From Luteolibacter pohnpeiensis (GTDB lineage Bacteria > Verrucomicrobiota > Verrucomicrobiia > Verrucomicrobiales > Akkermansiaceae), in assembly GCF_016595435.1 (NCBI RefSeq), contig NZ_JAENIJ010000032.1:1-44026 (forward strand): a DNA stretch of 44,026 nucleotides, written 5' to 3'. Below the pieces are notes generated by a model. That model saw nothing but the letters and a program-made list of their open reading frames with translations. It was not told the origin of the DNA and made no database searches. Made by a program: the position numbers and the translations under genes. Shown piece after piece: positions 20,759 through 28,816 of this stretch; position 1 is the stretch's first letter; each line of letters starts with the position of its first letter.

Positions 20759-21469
20759 TCAGGCAGTGGTCAGCAGCTGCACCAGCTTCGGCAGTTCGTG
20801 CATTTCGGCGATTTTGAAAAGCCGACCCGGAACCGCCGCCGGCTCGTCGACCTGTTCCGCCGCCCAAGTGATGTGATAGGGAATGTGGACGCCACGCCCG
20901 CCCAACTCAAGCACGGGGAGAATGTCTGATTTGAGCGAGTTGCCGACCATGAGGAATTGAGCCGGGTCAATTTCGTGCCGCTCGCAGATCCGGCGGTAGG
21001 AGGCAACGTCTTTTTCCGAAACGATTTCGATTTGCTGGAAATATCCAAGCAGGCCGGATTGCTCAAGCTTGCGCTCCTGATCCCGCAGGTCGCCCTTGGT
21101 GACGACCAGCAATCGATGATCGGCTGAAAGCTGCTTGAGCACCTCTTCCACGCCCTCGATCAGTTCCACCGGATGGGCCAGCATTTCTTTTGCCGCATCC
21201 AGCAATTGGCGGATTTCATCGGCGCTGATGGCCCCATCCGACAATTGGATGGCGGTCTCGATGGCGGAAAGCGTGAATCCCTTGATGCCGTAGCCATATA
21301 GATCAAAGTTCCGCATTTCATTACGGATCAAGGTGTCGCTCGCTGCGGTTGGTTCGTGAAATCGGGACAGCAAGCTACGGAACTTCTCGTAGGAGCGTTC
21401 GAAAATCGGCTGGTTATGCCAGAGGGTGTCGTCTGCATCGAACGCGATGCTGAGCGCGGTAGCTGCCAT
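20759..21469 (-). CDS. HAD-family hydrolase (phosphatase)
   Basis: A haloacid-dehalogenase-type phosphatase of 236 residues. Motif I is FDADDTLWHN (DxD nucleophile pair), motif II is seen as LLVVTKGDL (Thr), the Lys lies in the following helix, and motif IV is in FLMVGNSLKSDILP with a nearby acidic residue. The cap domain (about residues 20-95) is helical. The pattern resembles YjjG/YigB-like phosphatases acting on nucleotides or small sugar phosphates, but the substrate cannot be read from the sequence. I preferred the ATG at 21469 to a TTG at 21505. It is followed within 15 bp by the DEAD-box gene. Confidence 0.87.
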   Translation of the reverse strand: MAATALSIAFDADDTLWHNQPIFERSYEKFRSLLSRFHEPTAASDTLIRNEMRNFDLYGYGIKGFTLSAIETAIQLSDGAISADEIRQLLDAAKEMLAHPVELIEGVEEVLKQLSADHRLLVVTKGDLRDQERKLEQSGLLGYFQQIEIVSEKDVASYRRICERHEIDPAQFLMVGNSLKSDILPVLELGGRGVHIPYHITWAAEQVDEPAAVPGRLFKIAEMHELPKLVQLLTTA

Positions 21470-21521
21470 GAATTGGATTGCAAGCAGCTGTGGCGATCCT
21501 GGCAAGCGGGAAACCGGGCAA

Positions 21522-22709
21522 TCACTCCGGATGAATTTCGATGCTGCAGGTGCCGATGGGATGCTGAGGCGTTGTCACGGAACGTGTGGATTCGGACTTT
21601 ATCGAAGACGCCGAAGCTGAGACCGCAACTGCAGTGAGATCGGTTGGTATGCTAACCAACATCCGCATGCCGCGGAATGAAGCACCCGCAGCCAGCCGAA
21701 CCACCAGGTCCTGATTGGTATCCTCGACGATGCTGCTGCCGCTTCCACTGGCACCGATTTGGCTCCAGTTCTCGAGATCATCTGAAACTTCGACTTGATA
21801 GACCAATCCATCGTCGAGCGCCAATGACTGTTTGGTTAAGGTCCACGTAGTCCCATTGCTATCGGAAACCAATGCCGGCAACTGGCTTGGCGCAGTTGGG
21901 TCAAGGCCGAGCATGAACTCGATCACATTGGGGATGGAATCGTGATCATCATCATCCTCTGGGGCACCGGTCAGGTCGTAGGCGGCGGCCCATTCGCTGA
22001 AATTGCTGGGGACGGGCAATTGCTGCAGGAATTCGTAGCCATCGATTCCGCTTTGATTGCTGAAGAGGGTGGACTTCTGGGTCGTGGTGAGCAGCCCGGA
22101 AGTGGGAGACGCGTTCATCAGATTGCTGGTGCTGGAGACGTGGCTCAGTCCCAGATTGTGACCGATCTCATGGGCTAGAATTCTTGCCACGGCGTCCTGT
22201 CCGCTGACGAAGGTGGGAAGCGCGGAGCCCACAAACACGGTTAGACCATTTGCATCGACGAAGGAGTAGCCGTTGGTCGTATTCGCGCTGGTGTAAGAAT
22301 AGTTCGGAACGATCTGCACGAAGAACATGTTGAGCTCGATGGCGCTGGTGCGTTTTGGCGGAGCCCCGGTTTCGGCAATGATCCGGTCCAAGTGACTCCC
22401 CGGGCGAGTTGCGGTGGAATAATCGCCAGGGGAACCATCAAATACAAAATCGTCGGCATAATCGACCACCGGGAGCCAGTCGATTCTCACGCCGACCTGC
22501 GCCCAGATCCGGTTCACCTGTTCCTTGATATAGGATTCCTGATTGGCGCTGCCAAAGGTGGTGGCGTAGGTTCCATCGGAATTCGCGACGCGGATCGGTT
22601 GGACTCGGACGCGATGGGTCAGGGTGACGGGGGAATTCACCGTTACTTCCGCATGCAAGTTCCCCAAGACTGGGAAAAGCATGACATAAAGACCCAAATG
22701 ATAGTTCAC
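21522..22709 (-). CDS. Secreted zinc metalloprotease (metzincin type)
   Basis: A secreted peptidase of 395 residues. The zinc motif ILAHEIGHNLGLSH (HExxHxxGxxH, about residues 186-196) is followed by a Met-containing turn (SNLMNASPTSG), both typical of metzincins. A signal peptide is likely (residues 1-20, HLGLYVMLFPVLGNLHA). After about residue 235 comes an acidic DDDDHDSIPNVIEFMLGLDPTAP box and a beta-rich tail, a module also found at the end of the 9923-13639 protein. The annotated start is a GTG (22709); an ATG nine codons later would leave a short signal peptide. It is last in a run of four exported-protein genes. Confidence 0.85.
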   Translation of the reverse strand: MNYHLGLYVMLFPVLGNLHAEVTVNSPVTLTHRVRVQPIRVANSDGTYATTFGSANQESYIKEQVNRIWAQVGVRIDWLPVVDYADDFVFDGSPGDYSTATRPGSHLDRIIAETGAPPKRTSAIELNMFFVQIVPNYSYTSANTTNGYSFVDANGLTVFVGSALPTFVSGQDAVARILAHEIGHNLGLSHVSSTSNLMNASPTSGLLTTTQKSTLFSNQSGIDGYEFLQQLPVPSNFSEWAAAYDLTGAPEDDDDHDSIPNVIEFMLGLDPTAPSQLPALVSDSNGTTWTLTKQSLALDDGLVYQVEVSDDLENWSQIGASGSGSSIVEDTNQDLVVRLAAGASFRGMRMLVSIPTDLTAVAVSASASSIKSESTRSVTTPQHPIGTCSIEIHPE

Positions 22710-22766
22710 GACACCCGGACTATGCGATGGAACAAGCCGGAGACAAGTCGCTGGATTCGTGAATTT

Positions 22767-23939
22767 TTACGGATTCAACGTCGTCGCCAGCGACCGCACC
22801 TTCACACTGCGATCCAATTCAAAGCTGGTATAAGCAATCCGTTCCGGCTCTCCACCATTGAACGGAGTGACGGTCACGATCTCGATGGTGTAAATCCCAT
22901 CATCGTCGATCAGGCTGTCGAGATCGAGCAATGGCAGTTTGACCGGCTCTGATGGTGGAGCGTAATCGTTCAACACGATGATAGACGAGGTGATGACTGC
23001 GCCGCTGCGGCCAAGCTCGGGTTCACCTTTGTAAATTTGAGCGTAAGTTTGGCTTTGAGGATAGGGATCGGTCACCTCCATCGTGAGATTGGCCGGGATG
23101 CCGGTGAATTTGGCAGGCTCCGGGATGCCTTCGATTTTCGCAACCGCCACCGGCCAGATTTGGATCGTGGCGGAACCAATCGTTGCCAGTGCTTTGTCGG
23201 GACCGACAGCGACTTGCACAAAGTGCGTTTCTTCGCCAATCGCCCGGGTTGGGCTTTCGGCAGGAAGTTCCTGATACACAGTTGGAATGGAGAAGGTGCC
23301 GTTGCGGCTTAATTCATAGGCCCCGCCATACACTCCCTGGCCGCTGCCATTATCGGATGGGACGTGAAGAGTCGGGTGATAGAGCTTATAACTTTTGGCC
23401 AGCCGCACACTGGTCGGAGCCGTTTCCGGGACATCGGCATCTGCATCCGGCAAGCGGCTGATGGCGACCGAAACGCCATAAGGTTGGTCGGCCCGGGTTC
23501 TGATTGGAACATAGGTGTCTTCAGAGCTGAGTGTCACCGTCGCTTCCGGCAAATAGGCTCCCACGGTTTTTTCATAAACCAGATTCGGCAGGGAATCTTC
23601 CGTGCTGTCACTGCCGAGCGTGATGTCCAAATGAATTCCTAACAGGTCGAGATCGACCAAATGAGAGTCCAATGAAACATTCGCACTCAGAATGGATCCA
23701 GCCTGGGCATCCAGGATTGAATAGGGGCTATAAGCAGGATCGTTATAAGCATAGAGCTGAAAAATCGCGCCGGTGCCGAAGACGGGTTGTGATCGAATTT
23801 CACCCGTTTCCCAAGCAACTGGAGTGTCGTAGACAATGGTTTGGTCTTCGATCAGTTGAACCTGACGAATGAAGTCCACCGCAGCGGCTGACTGAACCAG
23901 CAAGCCTGCGGTAAAGATGAATAAAACTAGGGATTTCAT
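22767..23939 (-). CDS. Exported protein of unknown function (gene 3 of secreted cluster)
   Basis: No family recognised. The 390 residues begin with a clear signal peptide (MKSLVLFIFTAGLLVQSAAA, cleavage probably after AAA). The rest is beta-rich and low in cysteine: three long segments with alternating polar/hydrophobic residues, several Pro/Tyr-rich turns, and a last segment LDSLIDDDGIYTIEIVTVTP near the C-terminus. It looks like repeated Ig-like or beta-sandwich folds. The ATG overlaps the stop of the preceding 174-residue gene (ATGA), so the two are translationally coupled. It is 57 bp from the metalloprotease gene, which may act on it or share a surface role. Confidence 0.75.
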   Translation of the reverse strand: MKSLVLFIFTAGLLVQSAAAVDFIRQVQLIEDQTIVYDTPVAWETGEIRSQPVFGTGAIFQLYAYNDPAYSPYSILDAQAGSILSANVSLDSHLVDLDLLGIHLDITLGSDSTEDSLPNLVYEKTVGAYLPEATVTLSSEDTYVPIRTRADQPYGVSVAISRLPDADADVPETAPTSVRLAKSYKLYHPTLHVPSDNGSGQGVYGGAYELSRNGTFSIPTVYQELPAESPTRAIGEETHFVQVAVGPDKALATIGSATIQIWPVAVAKIEGIPEPAKFTGIPANLTMEVTDPYPQSQTYAQIYKGEPELGRSGAVITSSIIVLNDYAPPSEPVKLPLLDLDSLIDDDGIYTIEIVTVTPFNGGEPERIAYTSFELDRSVKVRSLATTLNP

Positions 23940-24460
23940 GGTTGTGGAACCGAAGCTGTTGACTTGCCCTTGAGCACGGTGATGGGCGCACCTTGGTATG
24001 TTGCGATGACGATCTGGGCGTTCTTTTCGAACGCCTTGAGGGTTGCATCGGAGATCGGTGTTTTTCCTGAAACTTGGTCTGAGGTGACATCCGCGTGGGT
24101 GATCCATTGGCGGTTGCGGGAAAGGAATTCCTGGAAGGAAATCAGCTTGCCACCTGGTGACGCGAGAATTCGGGTAGCGAGTGGCTCCGGGCAGTAAAGC
24201 ACCGAGCCTTGGGGTAGAATGGCGAAGTGTTCTCCATCACCGACGAAGGTGGAGAGATTCATCAAACTGAACTTCGATTTCTGTGGTGGCAGATGGGTAG
24301 GAGCAGGAAGGTTTTTACGGCTGGCATTGCGACGCGCGATGAACTCCTGATCGGTGATGGCATCTGCAGTTGCATGCGCGGCAGATGCGGCTTTTTCCTC
24401 GGCCCAAACGATGCGTGTCATCGTGAGTGCGATAAACGGGAAATAGAGCATGGTTTTCAT
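23936..24460 (-). CDS. Exported protein of unknown function (gene 2 of secreted cluster)
   Basis: A 174-residue protein with an N-terminal signal peptide (MKTMLYFPFIALTMTRIVWA, cleaved before EEKAAS) and a mixed alpha/beta body. The mature part includes SKFSLMNLSTFVGDGEHFAI, PQGSVLYCPEPLATRIL and a C-terminal AFEKNAQIVIATYQGAPITV. I do not recognise the family. It starts 3 bp after the upstream gene's stop and its own stop overlaps the next start by 4 bp. That spacing is typical of subunits made together. A single Cys is present. Confidence 0.72.
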   Translation of the reverse strand: MKTMLYFPFIALTMTRIVWAEEKAASAAHATADAITDQEFIARRNASRKNLPAPTHLPPQKSKFSLMNLSTFVGDGEHFAILPQGSVLYCPEPLATRILASPGGKLISFQEFLSRNRQWITHADVTSDQVSGKTPISDATLKAFEKNAQIVIATYQGAPITVLKGKSTASVPQP

Positions 24461-24463
24461 GAT

Positions 24464-25318
24464 TCAGGGAATCCGCGTCCATCCGGTGCCGGAATTTGCC
24501 GCGAGGTCGATTTGAACATTTACCGAGAGTCCGGATCCGGAGTTCGGTGTCGGAGCTGGCGATACCGTTGGGGCCGAGCCGGATGAGGGTGGAGTTCCCA
24601 GCACGGTGACGCTGGTATTGCCGAGGATCGCCTGGATGAAAGGAGGCCGGTAGACGTCGTCTGAGTCTCTTTGGATCGAGTAACTTACATTGACGGGATA
24701 ACCGTTCAGCACTTCGGATGCTGAAAATTCCAGCGTGCCGGTTACCGGTGGTGGAGACCAGTGGCAAATTCCCAAAACATAGAAATACCCGGTCGGATTG
24801 ATATTGTAGTAGGCGGGAGCCAGCACGCCGGGAAGTAGGCTTCCAAGAAGCCCGGATGATGCGGAATGGAAGGTCAGATTGACCGATGCCGGATTTTTTG
24901 GGTCAGCCAGAGTCCAGGTTGGACCGTAATCTTCAACCGGGCTTGCTGGATTTCCCGGGCTGGTGCCGGTAACGCCGATATACTTCGGATAGACGTTCAG
25001 AAGATTCGTCTGCAGCTTGATAAATGCCGTGGAACTCACGACCGGACCATATCCCACGAGGTATTTTTGACGAAATTGCCCATCCACCAGAACGGCACCT
25101 GAGGCACTGTTTCCCAGTTCGATTCTTCCAGCAACGCCATGGATTTCATAGCGATACGGTTTCCCAAGAGAAACTGAGGTAGAGCCTGCATCACCTTTCA
25201 AGGTGACAGGAGACGACATTCCGGGGGCCCAGCAGGATACCTGGGCTGTGGCGGATGGGATGAAAAATGGCGATACCAGCGCGAAAGCTAGTGCCTGAAG
25301 ATGTGAGCGGGTGCTCAT
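24464..25318 (-). CDS. Exported protein of unknown function (gene 1 of secreted cluster)
   Basis: A 284-residue protein with a signal peptide (MSTRSHLQALAFALVSPFFI..ATA) and then a beta-rich body (VSCWAPGMSSPVTLKGDAG, YRYEIHGVAGRIELGNSASG, YYNINPTGYFYVLGICHW). The last 70 residues contain a Pro/Ser-rich linker (GTPPSSGSAPTVSPAPTP) and a final short strand (GLSVNVQIDLAANSGTGW). That suggests a flexible tether followed by a small C-terminal module. The family is not recognised. I chose the ATG at 25318; the open frame upstream lacks signal-peptide character. It is the first gene of the four-gene unit; its promoter should lie in the 226 bp shared with divergent ctaB. Confidence 0.74.
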   Translation of the reverse strand: MSTRSHLQALAFALVSPFFIPSATAQVSCWAPGMSSPVTLKGDAGSTSVSLGKPYRYEIHGVAGRIELGNSASGAVLVDGQFRQKYLVGYGPVVSSTAFIKLQTNLLNVYPKYIGVTGTSPGNPASPVEDYGPTWTLADPKNPASVNLTFHSASSGLLGSLLPGVLAPAYYNINPTGYFYVLGICHWSPPPVTGTLEFSASEVLNGYPVNVSYSIQRDSDDVYRPPFIQAILGNTSVTVLGTPPSSGSAPTVSPAPTPNSGSGLSVNVQIDLAANSGTGWTRIP

Positions 25319-25544
25319 GGCGGTTGGGTGTGGGAATTTGGCTCTCACACAAGCTCGGGACTGCTCGTTTGAAAGTAACACTGAACATTTCACCGAGGTG
25401 GCAAACGTTCAATAAATGGTAGAGTCAATTTTGTGATGAGCCGAAAACTGAATTGTCGATATCCCTCAAAACGGGCTCGAAATGCAGGTTTCTGAAGTCG
25501 CCGCTTGGATTGGTTGAAATCCCGGGCACTATTCCCCCGGAAAC

Positions 25545-26462
25545 ATGGATGAGCGGGATACAAATGAGCCGATCTTGATGAACGAAGCTGCGGAAGTTGT
25601 TCCGGGATTGCGTCAGGATTTGGCGGTTTTGATGAAAGTGCGACTGAACACCTTCGTGTTGGTCACCACGCTGTTCGGATTCTTGTTGGCTTCGAAAGGC
25701 GGAACCATGCAATGGGTTCAGCTCATCAACACCTTGATCGGAACGGCAGCTGCGGCATTTGGATCAGCGGCATTCAATCAATTGATGGAAGTGGATTTGG
25801 ATGCCCGGATGCGCCGCACCGCGAACCGGCCATTGCCATCACGCCGGATGGATCCGCTGGTCGCATTCGGCATCGGCTGGCTTCTCTCAGCGGTCGGGAT
25901 CATTCACCTCGCGGTAAAGGTCAACGTTCACACGGCTTACCTCGCGGCTGGAACGATCGCCATTTACGTCTTTATCTACACGCCGCTCAAACGATTCAGC
26001 TCCACCAATACCTTGATCGGTGCCATCCCCGGGGCGATCCCGCCGATGATCGGCTGGGTGGGCGCGGGCGGAAACCTCGATTGGCAGGCTTGGTTTTTGT
26101 TCGCACTCCTGTTTCTTTGGCAGCTTCCACACTTCATCGCCATCAGTTGGCTGTGCCGTGAAGAATACGAAAGCGCCGGCTATCAGATGTGGTCGAATGG
26201 AGATGTTTCAGGCCGCAAAAGTGGCATTTTGGCAGCGATCTTTTCCATCGTTCTAGGGGTAGTTTCCCTGATTCCTTGGGCACTTGGATTTTCCAATATC
26301 CTGTGGGCAATCATCGGCCCGATTCTTGGCGTGGTGATGGCTGTGCTAGCCATGAAGTTCCGCAATGAAGGTGATAGACCCTCAGCCCGACGCTTGTTTT
26401 TCTCCACCCTCATCTATCTGCCAATCGCCCTCGCGGTGTTGCTGATTTCGTGGAAGAACTGA
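25545..26462 (+). CDS. ctaB: Protoheme IX farnesyltransferase (heme O synthase)
   Basis: Adds a farnesyl group to heme b to make heme o for terminal oxidases. A 305-residue UbiA-superfamily membrane protein with about eight or nine hydrophobic segments. The first Asp-rich motif is complete (NQLMEVDLDARMRRTANRPLP), and the heme-O-synthase signature around TPLKRFSSTNTLIGAIPGAIPPMIGWV and PHFIAISWLCREEYESAGYQM is clear. Cytochrome oxidase genes, usual neighbours, are absent. The gene starts 226 bp from the divergent secreted-protein unit and precedes the uracil-DNA glycosylase gene by 35 bp. Confidence 0.94.
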   Translation: MDERDTNEPILMNEAAEVVPGLRQDLAVLMKVRLNTFVLVTTLFGFLLASKGGTMQWVQLINTLIGTAAAAFGSAAFNQLMEVDLDARMRRTANRPLPSRRMDPLVAFGIGWLLSAVGIIHLAVKVNVHTAYLAAGTIAIYVFIYTPLKRFSSTNTLIGAIPGAIPPMIGWVGAGGNLDWQAWFLFALLFLWQLPHFIAISWLCREEYESAGYQMWSNGDVSGRKSGILAAIFSIVLGVVSLIPWALGFSNILWAIIGPILGVVMAVLAMKFRNEGDRPSARRLFFSTLIYLPIALAVLLISWKN

Positions 26463-26497
26463 GAAATCGCTTTTGACGCACTGGGTGATCCGCTTGG

Positions 26498-27226
26498 ATG
26501 CGCGCCGTGAGCAAACTGATCAAAGCGGCACGGGTATTGACGGATGAATTGCGGGATTTGGAATTTCCGGCACCGGTGGCCTATACCTATTTGCCTCTGG
26601 AATACGCCTGGAAGCCACACGAGGATTACCTGAAAAAATTCGGCTCCGGCAAAAAGCGGGTGTTGTTTCTTGGAATGAATCCAGGCCCATTCGGCATGGC
26701 CCAGACTGGCGTTCCGTTTGGTGAGATTGCGGCGGTCAAAGACTGGATGGGCATTCAAGGTGAGGTGGGCAAGCCCGCTCATGAGCATCCGAAACGGCCG
26801 ATCGAAGGATTTGCCTGCCAGCGTTCTGAAGTGAGCGGCCGGAGGCTGTGGGGATTGTTTCAGGATCGGTTCGGCACCGCAGACGCTTTTTTTGAAGATC
26901 ATTTCGTCACCAATTATTGCCCGCTCGTCTGGATGAGCGCCACCGGGGCAAATCTAACACCGGATAAAATTGCGGCGGCAAGTATGGTGGAAGTCGAGGG
27001 CGCCTGTCTGCGGCATCTTGCCAGCACCATCCTGGCATTGCAGCCGGAGTTTCTCATCGGGGTCGGTGCCTTTGCCGAACAACGAATCCGCACGGCTGCT
27101 GAAACGGTCGGAAGCAAAGCATCTATCGGAAAGGTGCTGCATCCGTCACCCGCATCACCGGCGGCGAATCGCGGCTGGGCGGAAGCTGCCACGAAGCAAT
27201 TGCTCGCCCAAGGCGTTTGGGCCTGA
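26498..27226 (+). CDS. SMUG1-type single-strand-selective uracil-DNA glycosylase
   Basis: Excises uracil (and oxidised pyrimidines in studied members) from DNA to start base-excision repair. The 242 residues contain the family-3 UDG motif 1 (FLGMNPGPFGMAQTGVPFGE) and motif 2 (VLHPSPASPAANRGW). Also present are the connecting VKDWMGI and HPKRPIEGFACQRSEVSGRRLWG segments of SMUG1. Family-3 enzymes are best known in animals and are patchy in bacteria. It lies 35 bp after ctaB on the same strand and converges on the SirB1-like gene with a 7-bp gap. Confidence 0.9.
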   Translation: MRAVSKLIKAARVLTDELRDLEFPAPVAYTYLPLEYAWKPHEDYLKKFGSGKKRVLFLGMNPGPFGMAQTGVPFGEIAAVKDWMGIQGEVGKPAHEHPKRPIEGFACQRSEVSGRRLWGLFQDRFGTADAFFEDHFVTNYCPLVWMSATGANLTPDKIAAASMVEVEGACLRHLASTILALQPEFLIGVGAFAEQRIRTAAETVGSKASIGKVLHPSPASPAANRGWAEAATKQLLAQGVWA

Positions 27227-27233
27227 GAGCGGT

Positions 27234-28088
27234 TTATTGACCGAGGGTCGACCGCAGCGACTCGATCAATCCGGCGTCTTCAGAGCGGCCTGCGTTTTGC
27301 AGTGAACCGATCAGATTGTTCAGCAAGCGGATCATGATCGTTCCGGGATCTGTGGTTTGCCGGAGTTGCTGTTTTTGGGACGAAGTGAGTTCATCTGCAT
27401 TGGCCAGCAAAATATCCTGCGGGTGAAGTCGGCCACCATCGAAGCAATCGACGATGTAGGCCAAGCCGTCCTCATAAAATCGGCAAAGGAAATGTCCCGG
27501 GAAATTGATGCCTTGCACTTCCAGATCCAGTCTGCGGGCGAGCAAAATGTAGATCAGGCACAGCCCGAGTGGATTCGACTTTCCTTCTGAAATTGCCCAC
27601 GCGAGGTCAGAGTTACGGGGATCGTAGTAGTCGGCGCGATTTCCCACCAGTCGTTTGCTTTCAAAAAGAAATCCCCGCAGTTCGTTTTCGCTGTACACAC
27701 CTTCCTCCGTTGCTTCTTCGGCGAGAAGATCCAAGGCGTCCGAGAGTGGCTGGCGCAGGGTGATGCCATCGTGGAGAAAATCCGATAGAGCACGCAGCAG
27801 GGCTTCGAATGAATCCCAGTCTTCACGCATTGCCTTGGCTCCACCTGTCGGGACCACCCATTCGCGTGCAAGAGCCGCACGACGCGGTGGAGCGAGCATG
27901 GTGGTGAGCAGTTCACGCTCATGGTGATCCAGCTTATGCGGTCGGGTTGCCAACCACTCGCTCAGATCGCCTGTGGAATCTGCGAAACGATCCGCTACCC
28001 AGCGCCTGACTTCCGGCGTATCGTCATCGATCAGCCGGAGCAATGCGTCGAGTTCATCGCTGGCGGGTGGAAGGGGTGAAGTTGGCAT
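27234..28088 (-). CDS. SirB1-like transglutaminase-superfamily protein
   Basis: A 284-residue cytoplasmic protein of the SirB1/'transglutaminase core 2' family, whose function is not established. Typical parts are LLAEEATEEGVYSE.., NPLGLCLIYILLARRLDLEV, QGINFPGHFLCRFYEDGLAYIVDCFDGG and a final helical segment with NNLIGSLQ. The catalytic Cys of true transglutaminases is seen only as the Cys in LGLCLIYILLARRL, followed by the His of FPGHFLCR, so an enzymatic role is possible but unproven. The N-terminal 60 residues are acidic and helical. Confidence 0.8.
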   Translation of the reverse strand: MPTSPLPPASDELDALLRLIDDDTPEVRRWVADRFADSTGDLSEWLATRPHKLDHHERELLTTMLAPPRRAALAREWVVPTGGAKAMREDWDSFEALLRALSDFLHDGITLRQPLSDALDLLAEEATEEGVYSENELRGFLFESKRLVGNRADYYDPRNSDLAWAISEGKSNPLGLCLIYILLARRLDLEVQGINFPGHFLCRFYEDGLAYIVDCFDGGRLHPQDILLANADELTSSQKQQLRQTTDPGTIMIRLLNNLIGSLQNAGRSEDAGLIESLRSTLGQ

Positions 28089-28193
28089 TTGCGGAACGAC
28101 TTCAGCCTAAACTTAATCCCCGGATCGTCAAGAATCAGCCCGGTTGGAGCGTGTCGTGAACGCTGGTTCAAACCGGGGAAGGTGGTGTGAGAA

Positions 28194-28235
28194 GGAGGCT
28201 CAAAAACTACGAGAAAAGTCGTAGTTTGAGCCTCC
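28194..28235 (-). terminator. Long hairpin after the DUF5069 gene, probable terminator
   Basis: GGAGGCTCAA(AA)ACTACGA (28194-28212) pairs with TCGTAGTTTGAGCCTCC (28219-28235): 17 bp with a two-A bulge and a 6-nt loop. It lies 25 bp beyond the stop of the minus-strand DUF5069 gene. No strong T-run follows, so it may act as an mRNA-stabilising structure instead. Confidence 0.6.
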
Positions 28236-28260
28236 GGTAAATTTCACAGCGTCTGTGGCC

Positions 28261-28779
28261 TCAGGCTTTGATCTGGTCTTTCACCCAAGTGGCGAGTTTT
28301 TCGTCGTCGTCCCCGCAGGCCCAGACGTTGCGGAGGAAATCGGCGAGTGGAATATCACCATTGTTGGCAAGGAAACGGCGGTCACCACCACAGCCAAACA
28401 TGAGGTCCGGATCCAGTTCGCCGCGCAGTTTTGCTTTAGCTTTCGGGATAATGCGGGCGAAGTAGGGGATGCCGTGAAATTCCGCAGTCTTTGCAGGAAC
28501 ATCGTCTGCAGTTACCCGGTTCGTGCTTGGAACCCCGTGTTGCACGGTGAGGAAGAAATCGCGGCGAGCAGCCGCCACCAGCAATGCGGTGGAGATGGAA
28601 GGAACCCCGTATTCACAGTAGTCTTCGACAAAATCGAAGAATTCCCGCGGCTGATAGCCGATGGATGCGAGGAAGCTGAGGTCCACCTCGCTGTAGTAAT
28701 TTTCAAAATCCTTGTCGCCACCCTGATAGGCGGCAACGCAGCGGTCGAACAGGGTGAGAAATTGATCGTTCCAGGTCAT
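28261..28779 (-). CDS. DUF5069 domain protein
   Basis: A 172-residue protein of the DUF5069 family, a cytoplasmic family common in Verrucomicrobiota with no known function. Conserved parts are the C-terminal IPKAKAKLRGELDPDLMFGCGGDRRFL (described, about residues 108-135) and DIPLADFLRNVWACGDDDEKL. The N-terminal half is acidic and aromatic (YYSEVDLSFLASIGYQPREF). There is no signal peptide or membrane segment. It is 37 bp beyond the aldo/keto reductase gene on the same strand, so cotranscription is plausible. Confidence 0.82.
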   Translation of the reverse strand: MTWNDQFLTLFDRCVAAYQGGDKDFENYYSEVDLSFLASIGYQPREFFDFVEDYCEYGVPSISTALLVAAARRDFFLTVQHGVPSTNRVTADDVPAKTAEFHGIPYFARIIPKAKAKLRGELDPDLMFGCGGDRRFLANNGDIPLADFLRNVWACGDDDEKLATWVKDQIKA

Positions 28780-28816
28780 AAGTTTGCAATACGATGGATT
28801 TTACCAAGCGGCATCT

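Noticed and set aside
25425..25712. 95-codon minus-strand ORF upstream of the secreted cluster
   Set aside because: It overlaps the 5' part of ctaB in antisense and has no recognisable domain.
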